DNA from: Bacillus cereus ATCC 14579 | GTDB lineage: Bacteria > Bacillota > Bacilli > Bacillales > Bacillaceae_G | Direction: 5' to 3' | NCBI RefSeq assembly: GCF_000007825.1 | Contig: NC_004722.1 | Location: 446,001-510,000 of the forward strand | Length of the DNA: 64,000 bases | Shown: positions 34,426 to 41,834 of the stretch, piece after piece | Numbering within the stretch: position 1 is the first letter of the stretch | Layout of the letters: each line of letters opens with the position of its first letter | Made by a program: the position numbers and the translations under genes | The notes under the pieces: generated by a model | The model's input: the letters and a program-made list of their open reading frames with translations, nothing else | Databases searched by the model: none | Told to the model about the DNA's origin: nothing

Positions 34426-34535
34426 ACATGTCACAACTATTTCGTTCACTTTCGTAAAAAAGTAGTATTCTAAGTGTGTAAGCTGTTATATAAAAAATCT
34501 TAGTCCTGTACTAATCAAAAATGGAGGAGATTAGG

Positions 34536-36785
34536 ATGACTCAAGTATTAGAAAATGTTAAAAACGCATGGGAAAACTTTAAAGGTGAAAAATGGAAAGC
34601 AGAGATTGATGTTCGCGATTTCATTTTAAATAATGTAAACGTTTTCGAAGGGGACGAATCTTTCTTAGCAGAAGCAACTGAAGCAACGAAACAACTTTGG
34701 GATCAAGTAATGGATTTAACAACGAAAGAACGTGAAAACGGTGGCGTTCTTGATATGGATACAAAAATTGTTTCTTCTATTACATCACATGACCCAGGAT
34801 ACTTAAATAAAGATATTGAAAAAGTAGTCGGTTTCCAAACTGATAAACCATTTAAACGTTCTTTACAACCATATGGTGGTATTCGTATGGCAGAACAAGC
34901 TTGTGAATCTTATGGATACGAAATGGATAAAGAACTTAGTCGTATTTTTAGAGAGTGGAGAAAAACTCATAACCAAGGTGTATTTGATGCATACACACCA
35001 GAAATGAGAAATGCACGTAAATCAGGTGTTATTACTGGTCTTCCAGATGCATACGGACGTGGACGTATTATCGGTGACTATCGCCGAGTAGCGTTATATG
35101 GTATTGATCATTTAATTGAAGCGAAAAAAGCTGATTTGAATTTAACTGGTGGTGTAATGAGCGAAGATACAATGCGTTTACGCGAAGAGTTATCTGAGCA
35201 AATGCGTGCACTTCAAGAGTTAAAAGAAATGGCTGCTTCTCATGGCTTCGATATTTCTAAGCCAGCAACAAATGCACAAGAAGCATTCCAATGGTTATAC
35301 TTCGCATACCTTGCAGCGATTAAAGAACAAAACGGAGCTGCAATGAGTCTTGGACGTACTTCTACATTCTTAGATATTTACATTGAAAGAGATTTAGCAA
35401 ATGGTACTTTAACAGAAGAAGAAGTACAAGAAATTGTCGATCACTTCATTATGAAATTACGTCTTGTGAAATTCGCAAGAACACCTGATTATAATGAATT
35501 ATTCTCTGGTGACCCAACTTGGGTAACTGAATCTATCGGTGGTATGGCATTAGATGGTCGTCCATTAGTAACAAAGAACTCATTCCGTTTCTTGCATACA
35601 TTAGATAATTTAGGACCAGCTCCAGAACCAAACTTAACTGTTCTTTGGTCTAAACAATTACCAGAGAACTTTAAAAACTACTGTGCGAAAATGTCTATTA
35701 AAACATCAGCAATTCAATATGAGAATGATGACATTATGCGTCCTGAATACGGCGATGATTACGGTATTGCATGTTGCGTATCTGCAATGAGAATCGGTAA
35801 ACAAATGCAGTTCTTCGGAGCTCGTGCAAACTTAGCCAAAGCATTATTATATGCGATTAACGGTGGCAAAGATGAAAAGTCAAAAGCACAAGTTGGTCCT
35901 GAGTACGCACCAATTACTTCTGAAGTATTAAATTATGAAGAAGTTATGCATAAGTTTGATATGACAATGGAATGGTTAGCGGGTCTATATTTAAACACAT
36001 TAAATGTTATCCATTACATGCATGATAAATATAGCTATGAACGTATTGAAATGGCACTTCATGATACAAACGTTCTTCGTACAATGGCAACAGGTATCGC
36101 TGGTCTATCTGTAGTAGCAGATTCATTAAGTGCAATTAAGTACGCAAAAGTAAAACCAATTCGTGATGAAAATGGTATTGCAGTTGACTTCGAGATTGAA
36201 GGAGATTTCCCTAAATACGGTAACAATGATGATCGTGTAGATGAGATTGCTGTAAATCTTGTAAAAACATTTATGAATAAACTTCGTAAACATACAACAT
36301 ACAGAAACTCTGTTCATACAATGTCAATCTTAACAATCACATCTAACGTTGTTTACGGTAAGAAAACTGGTAATACTCCAGATGGCCGCCGTACTGGAGA
36401 ACCATTTGCACCAGGTGCGAACCCAATGCATGGACGCGATACAAAAGGTGCATTAGCTTCATTATTATCTGTGGCTAAATTACCATATGAAGATGCACAA
36501 GATGGTATTTCTAATACATTCTCTATTATTCCGAAAGCACTTGGTAAAGAAGATGATGTACAAGTACGTAATTTAGTATCAATGCTTGATGGCTATGCAG
36601 TAAAAGAAGGGCACCACTTAAATATTAACGTATTTAACCGTGAAACATTAATGGATGCAATGGAACATCCTGAGAAGTATCCACAATTAACAATTCGTGT
36701 ATCTGGTTATGCTGTAAACTTTATTAAATTAACTCGTGAACAACAAATTGATGTAATTAACCGTACAATGCATGAAAGCATGTAA
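34536..36785 (+). CDS. pflB: Pyruvate formate-lyase
   Basis: Anaerobic glycyl-radical enzyme converting pyruvate and CoA to acetyl-CoA and formate. The catalytic pair Cys413-Cys414 is in GIACCVSAMR, and the radical Gly724 is in RVSGYAVNF near the C-terminus. The protein has 749 residues, normal for PflB. ATG 34536 is chosen because GGAGGAGA is five bases before it, inside the longer open frame. The activating enzyme follows 70 bases downstream in the same direction, and a Rex-like site is upstream. Confidence 0.95.
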   Translation: MTQVLENVKNAWENFKGEKWKAEIDVRDFILNNVNVFEGDESFLAEATEATKQLWDQVMDLTTKERENGGVLDMDTKIVSSITSHDPGYLNKDIEKVVGFQTDKPFKRSLQPYGGIRMAEQACESYGYEMDKELSRIFREWRKTHNQGVFDAYTPEMRNARKSGVITGLPDAYGRGRIIGDYRRVALYGIDHLIEAKKADLNLTGGVMSEDTMRLREELSEQMRALQELKEMAASHGFDISKPATNAQEAFQWLYFAYLAAIKEQNGAAMSLGRTSTFLDIYIERDLANGTLTEEEVQEIVDHFIMKLRLVKFARTPDYNELFSGDPTWVTESIGGMALDGRPLVTKNSFRFLHTLDNLGPAPEPNLTVLWSKQLPENFKNYCAKMSIKTSAIQYENDDIMRPEYGDDYGIACCVSAMRIGKQMQFFGARANLAKALLYAINGGKDEKSKAQVGPEYAPITSEVLNYEEVMHKFDMTMEWLAGLYLNTLNVIHYMHDKYSYERIEMALHDTNVLRTMATGIAGLSVVADSLSAIKYAKVKPIRDENGIAVDFEIEGDFPKYGNNDDRVDEIAVNLVKTFMNKLRKHTTYRNSVHTMSILTITSNVVYGKKTGNTPDGRRTGEPFAPGANPMHGRDTKGALASLLSVAKLPYEDAQDGISNTFSIIPKALGKEDDVQVRNLVSMLDGYAVKEGHHLNINVFNRETLMDAMEHPEKYPQLTIRVSGYAVNFIKLTREQQIDVINRTMHESM

Positions 36786-36855
36786 ATGAAAAAAGGTGTC
36801 CCTTTACTCTTAATATATAGCGAAGGGAGGCTGTTTCAATAAAGGAGGAAGTAAC

Positions 36856-37587
36856 ATGGTAAAAGGAAGAATACATTCTGTAGAGTCTTGTGGTACTGTT
36901 GATGGCCCGGGGATTCGTTATGTCATATTTACACAAGGGTGTTTATTACGTTGTCAATATTGTCATAATGCTGATACGTGGGAAATCGGTAAAGGTAAAG
37001 AAATAACAGTTGAAGAAGTGATGCAGGATGTGACATGTTACCTTCCATTTATTGAAGCTTCCGGAGGCGGTATAACAGTTAGCGGTGGAGAGCCATTATT
37101 ACAGCTAGACTTTTTAATTGAGTTGTTTAAAAAGTGTAAAGCGGCTGGTATCCATACAACAATCGATTCTTCTGGTGGTTGTTATTCTGAGGAACCAGAA
37201 TTCCGAAATAAGCTAGATATTTTAATGGATTATACAGATTTAGTTTTATTGGATCTGAAACATATCGATTCCAAAAAGCATCGTAAATTAACAGGGAAAC
37301 CAAATGAACATATTTTACAATTTGCTCGTTATTTATCGGATAAGAATAAACCGATTTGGGTACGACACGTATTAGTTCCTGGTGTTACGGATAATGAAGA
37401 GGATCTACAAAAACTATCTAGCTTTATTCAAAGTCTGTCTAATGTTCAAAAAGTTGAAGTGTTACCATATCATAAGCTTGGTGTATATAAATGGGAGGCG
37501 CTTGGACACAAGTATCCACTCGCAAATGTAGAACCACCTACTGAGAAAAATGTAGAACATGCTAAATATATTTTACAAGCGGTCTAA
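36856..37587 (+). CDS. pflA: Pyruvate formate-lyase activating enzyme
   Basis: Radical SAM enzyme that makes the glycyl radical on PflB. Cluster Cys29, Cys33 and Cys36 are in GCLLRCQYCHN, followed by GGGITVSGGEPLLQ. The N-terminal SVESCGTVDGPGIRYVIF is typical of activases. The 243 residues are full length. AAAGGAGG precedes the ATG at good spacing. It is co-transcribed with pflB and ended by a terminator that includes the stop codon. Confidence 0.95.
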   Translation: MVKGRIHSVESCGTVDGPGIRYVIFTQGCLLRCQYCHNADTWEIGKGKEITVEEVMQDVTCYLPFIEASGGGITVSGGEPLLQLDFLIELFKKCKAAGIHTTIDSSGGCYSEEPEFRNKLDILMDYTDLVLLDLKHIDSKKHRKLTGKPNEHILQFARYLSDKNKPIWVRHVLVPGVTDNEEDLQKLSSFIQSLSNVQKVEVLPYHKLGVYKWEALGHKYPLANVEPPTEKNVEHAKYILQAV

Positions 37588-37610
37588 TCCAAATATTGGA
37601 TTAGGCTTTT
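37583..37610 (+). terminator. Terminator of pflBA
   Basis: Stem CTAATCCAA / TTGGATTAG with loop ATA, followed by GCTTTTT. Confidence 0.88.
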
Positions 37611-37793
37611 TGCTTTCTTTACAATAAAATCTAGAGTATATATTGATAAAAGAGTATACTGAAAGTAGAATATCCATAATTTTGTACGGAATAAATGGAG
37701 AAATTTACATAATTGTAAAGGGAAATCAAAATAGTAAAAAGAATTAAGAAGTAAAAGAGTGAGTATCATGGAATAGAGAACATTTGTAAGTTA

Positions 37794-37822
37794 TTGCGAA
37801 AGCTCTTATAGGAAAGTATAAT
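37794..37822 (+). promoter_or_regulatory. Sigma-A promoter of ugtP
   Basis: -35 TTGCGA (37794-37799), 17-base spacer, -10 TATAAT (37817-37822). The start of transcription should be near 37829, which leaves a leader of about 170 bases before the TTG start codon of ugtP. Confidence 0.65.
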
Positions 37823-37862
37823 GTAAAGATATGAGCACAGATAGGATTAAGGGGTCAATCTT

Positions 37863-37966
37863 ATATGCTTTGCATATCCACGACAGGTACATAGCTGAAA
37901 GGGAATTATTAGAATCTGTTTATGTAATTTTTAAGGAAAATGTTTTTCCTATTGTCGTATATGCAA
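37863..37966 (+). promoter_or_regulatory. Structured 5' leader of ugtP
   Basis: TTGCATAT+ACGACA (37870-37877, 37880-37885) can pair with TGTCGT+ATATGCAA (37953-37966): 14 base pairs with a 2-base bulge. Inside is the hairpin AGGAAAA-TGT-TTTTCCT (37934-37950). The 5' strand can also form the local hairpin ATATGC-TTT-GCATAT (37863-37877), so the two folds exclude each other. This is riboswitch-like, but no known class was recognised. The rest of 37588-37999 holds no gene that I can support. Confidence 0.5.
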
Positions 37967-37999
37967 TATGGAGAAACAAAAAGCTAGGAGTGGATTTGT

Positions 38000-39166
38000 T
38001 TGATAAAAAACCCCAAGGTTTTAATATTAACTGCACATTACGGTAATGGTCATGTGCAAGTAGCAAAAACATTAGAACAAACATTTCGCCAAAAAGGAAT
38101 TGAAGATGTTATTGTATGCGACTTGTTTGGAGAATCACATCCATTTATAACTGACATTACAAAATATCTATATTTAAAAAGTTATACAATAGGAAAAGAA
38201 TTATATCGTTTGTTTTATTACGGGGTAGAAAAAATTTATGATAAGAAAATAGCATCTTGGTATGCGAACTTTGGAAGAAAACGTTTGAAAACACTATTAC
38301 AGGTGGAGAAACCAGATATTGTAATTAATACATTTCCAATTATCGCTGTACCAGAATTGAAGAAACAAACAGGTATTTCAATTCCTGTCTATAACGTATT
38401 AACGGATTTTTGCGTGCACAAAATATGGATTCATCGAGAAGTAGATCGTTATTTTGTTGCAACGGATCATGTGAAAGAATTGATGGTTGATATCGGTGTA
38501 CCTGCGGAACAAATTGTTGAAACAGGAATTCCAATTCGGAGTAGTTTTGAGTTAAAGGTAAATCCAGAAATCATATATACTAAATATCAGTTATGTAAGA
38601 ATAAAAAGATTTTACTAATTGTAGCAGGTGCTCATGGGGTATTAGGAAATGTAAAAGAACTATGCCAATCATTTATGTCAGTGCCTAATTTACAAGTAGT
38701 TGTTGTTTGTGGGAAAAATGAAGCTTTAAAACAGGATTTATTAAGTTTACAGAAGCAAAATTCCGATGCATTAAAAGTGTTTGGGTATGTTGAAAATATT
38801 GATGAATTATTCCGTGTTACTTCTTGTATGATTACGAAGCCAGGCGGAATAACATTAAGTGAAGCAGCAGCGTTGCAAGTACCTGTCATTTTATATAAGC
38901 CTGTTCCAGGACAAGAAAATGAAAATGCGATGTACTTTGAAAGAAAGGGAGCAGCAGTTGTCATTCGCGATGATAGTGAGGTTTTTGCAAAAACAGAGGC
39001 ATTATTACAAGATGATGTGAAGCTTCTTCAAATGAAAGAAGCAATGAAAAGCATCTATCTTCCAGAGCCAGCTGGTCATATTGTAGATGCAATTTTGGCA
39101 GAAAATCATGCAGAACCGCGTCATATACCTATTAAATCACCTGCTCTTGCACAATCTTTTACTTAA
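38000..39166 (+). CDS. ugtP: Processive diacylglycerol beta-glucosyltransferase
   Basis: GT28-type membrane-associated enzyme that adds glucose from UDP-glucose to diacylglycerol, making glycolipids and the lipoteichoic acid anchor; in B. subtilis it also links growth rate to cell division. 388 residues as usual. The N-terminal LTAHYGNGHVQVAKTL belongs to the MGDG-synthase-type acceptor domain, and the C-terminal KPGGITLSEAAALQVPVILY is the UDP-sugar site. It starts at TTG with AGGAGTGG seven bases before. The long structured leader suggests regulation of expression. Confidence 0.93.
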   Translation: MIKNPKVLILTAHYGNGHVQVAKTLEQTFRQKGIEDVIVCDLFGESHPFITDITKYLYLKSYTIGKELYRLFYYGVEKIYDKKIASWYANFGRKRLKTLLQVEKPDIVINTFPIIAVPELKKQTGISIPVYNVLTDFCVHKIWIHREVDRYFVATDHVKELMVDIGVPAEQIVETGIPIRSSFELKVNPEIIYTKYQLCKNKKILLIVAGAHGVLGNVKELCQSFMSVPNLQVVVVCGKNEALKQDLLSLQKQNSDALKVFGYVENIDELFRVTSCMITKPGGITLSEAAALQVPVILYKPVPGQENENAMYFERKGAAVVIRDDSEVFAKTEALLQDDVKLLQMKEAMKSIYLPEPAGHIVDAILAENHAEPRHIPIKSPALAQSFT

Positions 39167-39172
39167 TATGAA

Positions 39173-39203
39173 ACCCTCTTTGTATATGTAAAGAGGGTTC
39201 TTT
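39173..39203 (+). terminator. Terminator of ugtP
   Basis: Stem AACCCTCTTT / AAAGAGGGTT around GTATATGT, then TCTTTATT. Confidence 0.8.
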
Positions 39204-39229
39204 ATTATTTTTAAAGAAAATTCAGCCAG

Positions 39230-39421
39230 TTATCCACAAAAGGATTGCGCTTTCATTAAACAGTAAAGTCGGAATATTAACAACTATATCCACATTGTCC
39301 ACAATTTTTAGAAAAATATCCACAATTAAAACAGCTGATATATGCTTTAATATAGAAAAATATTAAATGTTTTTGAAAATTACTAACAATTCTGTTGGTT
39401 TTGTGGATAAAGTTGTCCACA
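39230..39421. promoter_or_regulatory. DnaA-box cluster
   Basis: Six DnaA-box-like 9-mers in 192 bases of non-coding DNA: TTATCCACA at 39230 (perfect), ATATCCACA at 39286, TTGTCCACA at 39295, ATATCCACA at 39316, the reverse TGTGGATAA at 39402 (perfect), and TTGTCCACA at 39413. Each imperfect one differs at a single base. The last two form an inverted pair two bases apart. No gene lies here. It resembles the DnaA-box clusters that in B. subtilis help control initiation, not an origin, because dnaA and dnaN are absent. Confidence 0.75.
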
Positions 39422-39422
39422 G

Positions 39423-39459
39423 CAAAAAAAGCCCCTTATGTATAAGGGGCTTTTTTGCT
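39423..39459. terminator. Strong hairpin after the DnaA-box cluster
   Basis: Stem GCAAAAAAAGCCCCTTAT / ATAAGGGGCTTTTTTGC around GT, with A and T runs on both sides. No coding region ends next to it, so it may insulate the DnaA-box region or end a small RNA. Confidence 0.7.
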
Positions 39460-39489
39460 TACTTTTATCAATCGAGAAAATTATGTAAT

Positions 39490-39532
39490 GAAAATGAATA
39501 ATTAGGGGGGAAACTTCTAATTATTCATTTTC
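39490..39532. other. Perfect 15-bp inverted repeat
   Basis: GAAAATGAATAATTA (39490-39504) and its exact complement (39518-39532) around GGGGGGAAACTTC. It sits four bases past the yfhE stop on the minus strand but has no T run, so it may be a 3' stabilising stem and not a terminator. Confidence 0.6.
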
Positions 39533-39535
39533 ACT

Positions 39536-39655
39536 TTAAATGCTTTTCGAGCGATATCCTGCTGCACGATCTGCTTTTTGAAATTCGCGTTGATAGAGAA
39601 CTTCTTGTGTACTAGATAATGTGTTTTTTGCTTTATCACGTTTCTTTTTATCCAT
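39536..39655 (-). CDS. yfhE: YfhE family small protein
   Basis: 39-residue basic protein, MDKKKRDKAKNTLSSTQEVL then YQREFQKADRAAGYRSKSI. The LSSTQEVLY and DRAAGYR motifs are those of the YfhE family of Bacillus. GAGGTGAT precedes the ATG on the minus strand. It begins the block that in B. subtilis runs yfhE-yfhF-recX-yfhH-sspK-yfhJ. Function unknown. Confidence 0.85.
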   Translation of the reverse strand: MDKKKRDKAKNTLSSTQEVLYQREFQKADRAAGYRSKSI

Positions 39656-39735
39656 TACAAATCACCTCGTGTCTTAAAGTTACTATTTATCGTTTCCAAA
39701 GACATGAGGGGATATACGCATATGGAAAATGTTAA

Positions 39736-39755
39736 TGATTGATTATCATTTCAGA
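39736..39755 (-). promoter_or_regulatory. Fur-like half-site upstream of yfhE
   Basis: The minus strand contains AATGATAATCAATCATT, which shares the AATGATAATCA block of the Fur consensus. The same block occurs in the promoter region of the tRNA-like gene. The match is only about 12 of 19, so this is tentative. Confidence 0.3.
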
Positions 39756-39764
39756 AAATTTAGA

Positions 39765-40322
39765 TTATGCTTCTTTTAATTGATGAGCATCTTGGAAGGT
39801 TGTATCTCGCATTGTAGCAAGTGTGTATTGATCTTTTGGAATTTCATATAAGTTATATACTTCTTCGTTTGCGTTAATTTCATCATATACGGCTTTTCTT
39901 GTTTCGTTTGCTAGATTCACATATTGCAGTTTTTCTGCAGCTTTAATAGAACGAATATTTATTTTACGAATACGCATGAAAATTGTTTCAATATCTAATT
40001 CATAGAAAAGTTCACTAAAAAATGAATCTTTTGCCAATTTATTATAGCCTTTTCCATGATATGGTTTACCAAGCCATGTCCCGAGAAATCCAGCTTTTTC
40101 TTGCACATCAAATAAAGTAATTGTTCCGATAGGGTTACCCCATTCATCTAAAATTGTGCGTGAAATTAATTCACCACGCTCTTCAGCTTCAATCGTTTGT
40201 TTTGTTAAGAATAAATATTCTTCATAAGAATAAGCCTTTTGACGCACAAAAGGGAAGACAGCTGGATCCACCATTAACTCGTATAGAACGTGGCTGTCGT
40301 GTAAGTCGCGTTTTTTCAACAT
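39765..40322 (-). CDS. GNAT acetyltransferase (RimJ/RimL type)
   Basis: 185 residues. N-terminal LKKRDLHDSHVLYELMVDPAVFPFVR is the typical RimJ/RimL beginning, followed by GNPIGTITLFD, a beta strand, and the acetyl-CoA loop GTWLGKPYHGKGYNKLAKDSF (Q/RxxGxG-like HGKGY). AAEKLQYVNLANETRK is the usual late helix. It probably acetylates an N-terminal amine or small molecule. On the minus strand AGGAGGAG precedes the ATG. It lies between yfhE and the tRNA-like RNA gene, where the B. subtilis block has no such gene. Confidence 0.83.
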   Translation of the reverse strand: MLKKRDLHDSHVLYELMVDPAVFPFVRQKAYSYEEYLFLTKQTIEAEERGELISRTILDEWGNPIGTITLFDVQEKAGFLGTWLGKPYHGKGYNKLAKDSFFSELFYELDIETIFMRIRKINIRSIKAAEKLQYVNLANETRKAVYDEINANEEVYNLYEIPKDQYTLATMRDTTFQDAHQLKEA

Positions 40323-40400
40323 ACTAACTCCTCCTCACACGAGGGTAGCATGACGAAAAAACACCCCACCCTCAGAAATTTTTATATCAATCTTTAAAAA

Positions 40401-40471
40401 ATTTCGGGGTGGGAATCGAACCCACTAGAACCAGTTTCTAACGCTGGTGGCGCACCATTTGCCTTCCCCAT
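40401..40471 (-). tRNA. tRNA-like small RNA (possible tRNA-Other)
   Basis: On the minus strand a tRNA fold is visible: D arm GGC-AAATGGTGC-GCC with the GG pair, anticodon arm CCAG-CGTTAGAAA-CTGG (the loop would present TAG, with T before it and A after), variable TCTA, and a canonical T arm GTGGG-TTCGATT-CCCAC. The acceptor stem is short (TGGG / CCCG) and no CCA is encoded. There is no long variable arm, unlike a true leucine tRNA. From memory, B. cereus carries a tRNA-like RNA called tRNA-Other that is charged with lysine by both LysRS types; this may be it. It could also be a decayed tRNA gene. Confidence 0.55.
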
Positions 40472-40481
40472 TCATCAATTT

Positions 40482-40500
40482 GAAAATGATAATCACGACA
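40482..40500. promoter_or_regulatory. Fur-like box before the tRNA-like gene
   Basis: GAAAATGATAATCACGACA matches GATAATGATAATCATTATC at 14 of 19 positions. It lies between the promoter and the 5' end of the tRNA-like RNA. Confidence 0.4.
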
Positions 40501-40525
40501 CAAATTGATTATGGTTTCATTCAGT

Positions 40526-40555
40526 TTATAATCGTATAATACTTTATCTAGTCAA
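40526..40555 (-). promoter_or_regulatory. Promoter of the tRNA-like gene
   Basis: On the minus strand -35 TTGACT (40550-40555), an 18-base spacer and -10 TTATAA (40526-40531). It points to the tRNA-like gene about 50 bases downstream. Confidence 0.55.
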
Positions 40556-40564
40556 AAAAATAAA

Positions 40565-41695
40565 CTAGTTTTTTTTATTTTTTTTGTAAATTATTTTTCC
40601 ATCAATCATAGTTAGTACAGGCTTGGCTAAATAATGGAAAGGATGATGAGTCCATAACACGAGATCGGCGTCTTTTCCAACCTCGATGCTTCCAATTCTA
40701 TCCTCTAAACGCAAATTTCGCGCTGGGAATATGGTAATTCCTTCTAGTGCTGTTTTCTCGTCTAATCCTTCTCTTACTGCGACAGCGGCACAAATATTTA
40801 AATATTGAATGGGTGTATAAGGATGATCTGTTGTTATAGAAACTTCCACACCATTTTTAGATAATATATGGTAAGTATCCCATGTCTTGTTTTTTAGTTC
40901 GATTTTAGAACGACGTGTCAGAGTGGGACCAACTGAAACCTTCAAATTATGTTTCGAAAGCTCTTCAACAAGAAAGTGTCCTTCTGTACAATGTTCAATA
41001 CGTAGATCGAGGTTGAATTCCGTTGCAAAGCGTAGCGCAGAACTAATATCATCTGCTCGGTGAGCGTGGATACGTACGGGTATTTCACGACGTAATGCTT
41101 TTAAAATAGGAAGCATTCGAAAATCAGCTTCGTGCCCGTAGTGTTGTGCTTCATAGAATGATTCCCGAAGTAACCCCATAATCCCCATACGTGTAATGGA
41201 TTCTTTTGTTCCATTACTATGGACTTTTTTAGGATTTTCTCCAAAGGCAATCTTTAAACCAGCAGGTTCTTGAATAATCATATGATCAATACAAGTTCCA
41301 GCTGTTTTTATTACACAAGTAGTCCCCCCGATAATATTTTGACTGCCAGGCATAACGTGGACGGTTGTAATTCCGTTTTGTACAGCGTCTTGAAAGGCGA
41401 TATCCAAAGGGTGGATTCCATCTAAAGAACGAATATGTGGTGTTGAAACTTCAGATGTTTCATTGGCATCATTTCCAGCCCAACCAGTGCCTTCATCATA
41501 GAGACCAAGGTGAGTATGGACATCAATAAAGCCAGGTAAGAGATGGAGTGCTCGTGCATCTATAACGGTCATATCTTGAGTAGGTTGAATAAAAGGTTTG
41601 ACCTCGGTAATTCGCTCTCCTGTAACGAGTACATCGCCTTGAAACTTTTGAGATGTAATAGGGTATACAATGGCTTGTTTGAGCAATATTTTCAT
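40565..41695 (-). CDS. Amidohydrolase (imidazolonepropionase-like)
   Basis: 376-residue metal-dependent hydrolase of the amidohydrolase superfamily. DVHTHLG provides the HxH metal pair, VRIHAHRADD and IEHCTEG give two further His residues, and TTDHPYTP carries the catalytic Asp. GSIEVGKDADLVLW is the usual composite beta-sandwich closing. It fits the imidazolonepropionase/cytosine-deaminase-like group; substrate not known. The coding strand starts at ATG 41695 without a clear Shine-Dalgarno (GAGGTAC). It sits next to the yfhF gene, an arrangement I do not recall from B. subtilis. Confidence 0.83.
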   Translation of the reverse strand: MKILLKQAIVYPITSQKFQGDVLVTGERITEVKPFIQPTQDMTVIDARALHLLPGFIDVHTHLGLYDEGTGWAGNDANETSEVSTPHIRSLDGIHPLDIAFQDAVQNGITTVHVMPGSQNIIGGTTCVIKTAGTCIDHMIIQEPAGLKIAFGENPKKVHSNGTKESITRMGIMGLLRESFYEAQHYGHEADFRMLPILKALRREIPVRIHAHRADDISSALRFATEFNLDLRIEHCTEGHFLVEELSKHNLKVSVGPTLTRRSKIELKNKTWDTYHILSKNGVEVSITTDHPYTPIQYLNICAAVAVREGLDEKTALEGITIFPARNLRLEDRIGSIEVGKDADLVLWTHHPFHYLAKPVLTMIDGKIIYKKNKKN

Positions 41696-41834
41696 AGGTA
41701 CCTCATTTCTGTTACTTTATAATGCTAATGGAAGTTAAGGGAAAGTAACTGAAAGGTTATTTGTATGGTAATGCTTCGGATCCTAGAAAATGAAAGTTTT
41801 GAAAGAGCCCATGTAAAATTGTGTTTTAGAAGTA

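Noticed and set aside
34400..34450. Fnr box upstream of pflB
   Set aside because: TTCACAAACATGTCACAA has two half-sites in the same direction, not the inverted TGTGA-N6-TCACA.
37831..38046. 71-codon open frame in the ugtP leader
   Set aside because: No Shine-Dalgarno, begins at the expected transcription start and overlaps the ugtP start. The region is better explained as a structured leader.
39230..39421. Chromosome origin (oriC)
   Set aside because: DnaA boxes are present, but dnaA, dnaN and recF are absent and no clear unwinding element is seen. A regulatory DnaA-box cluster is more likely.
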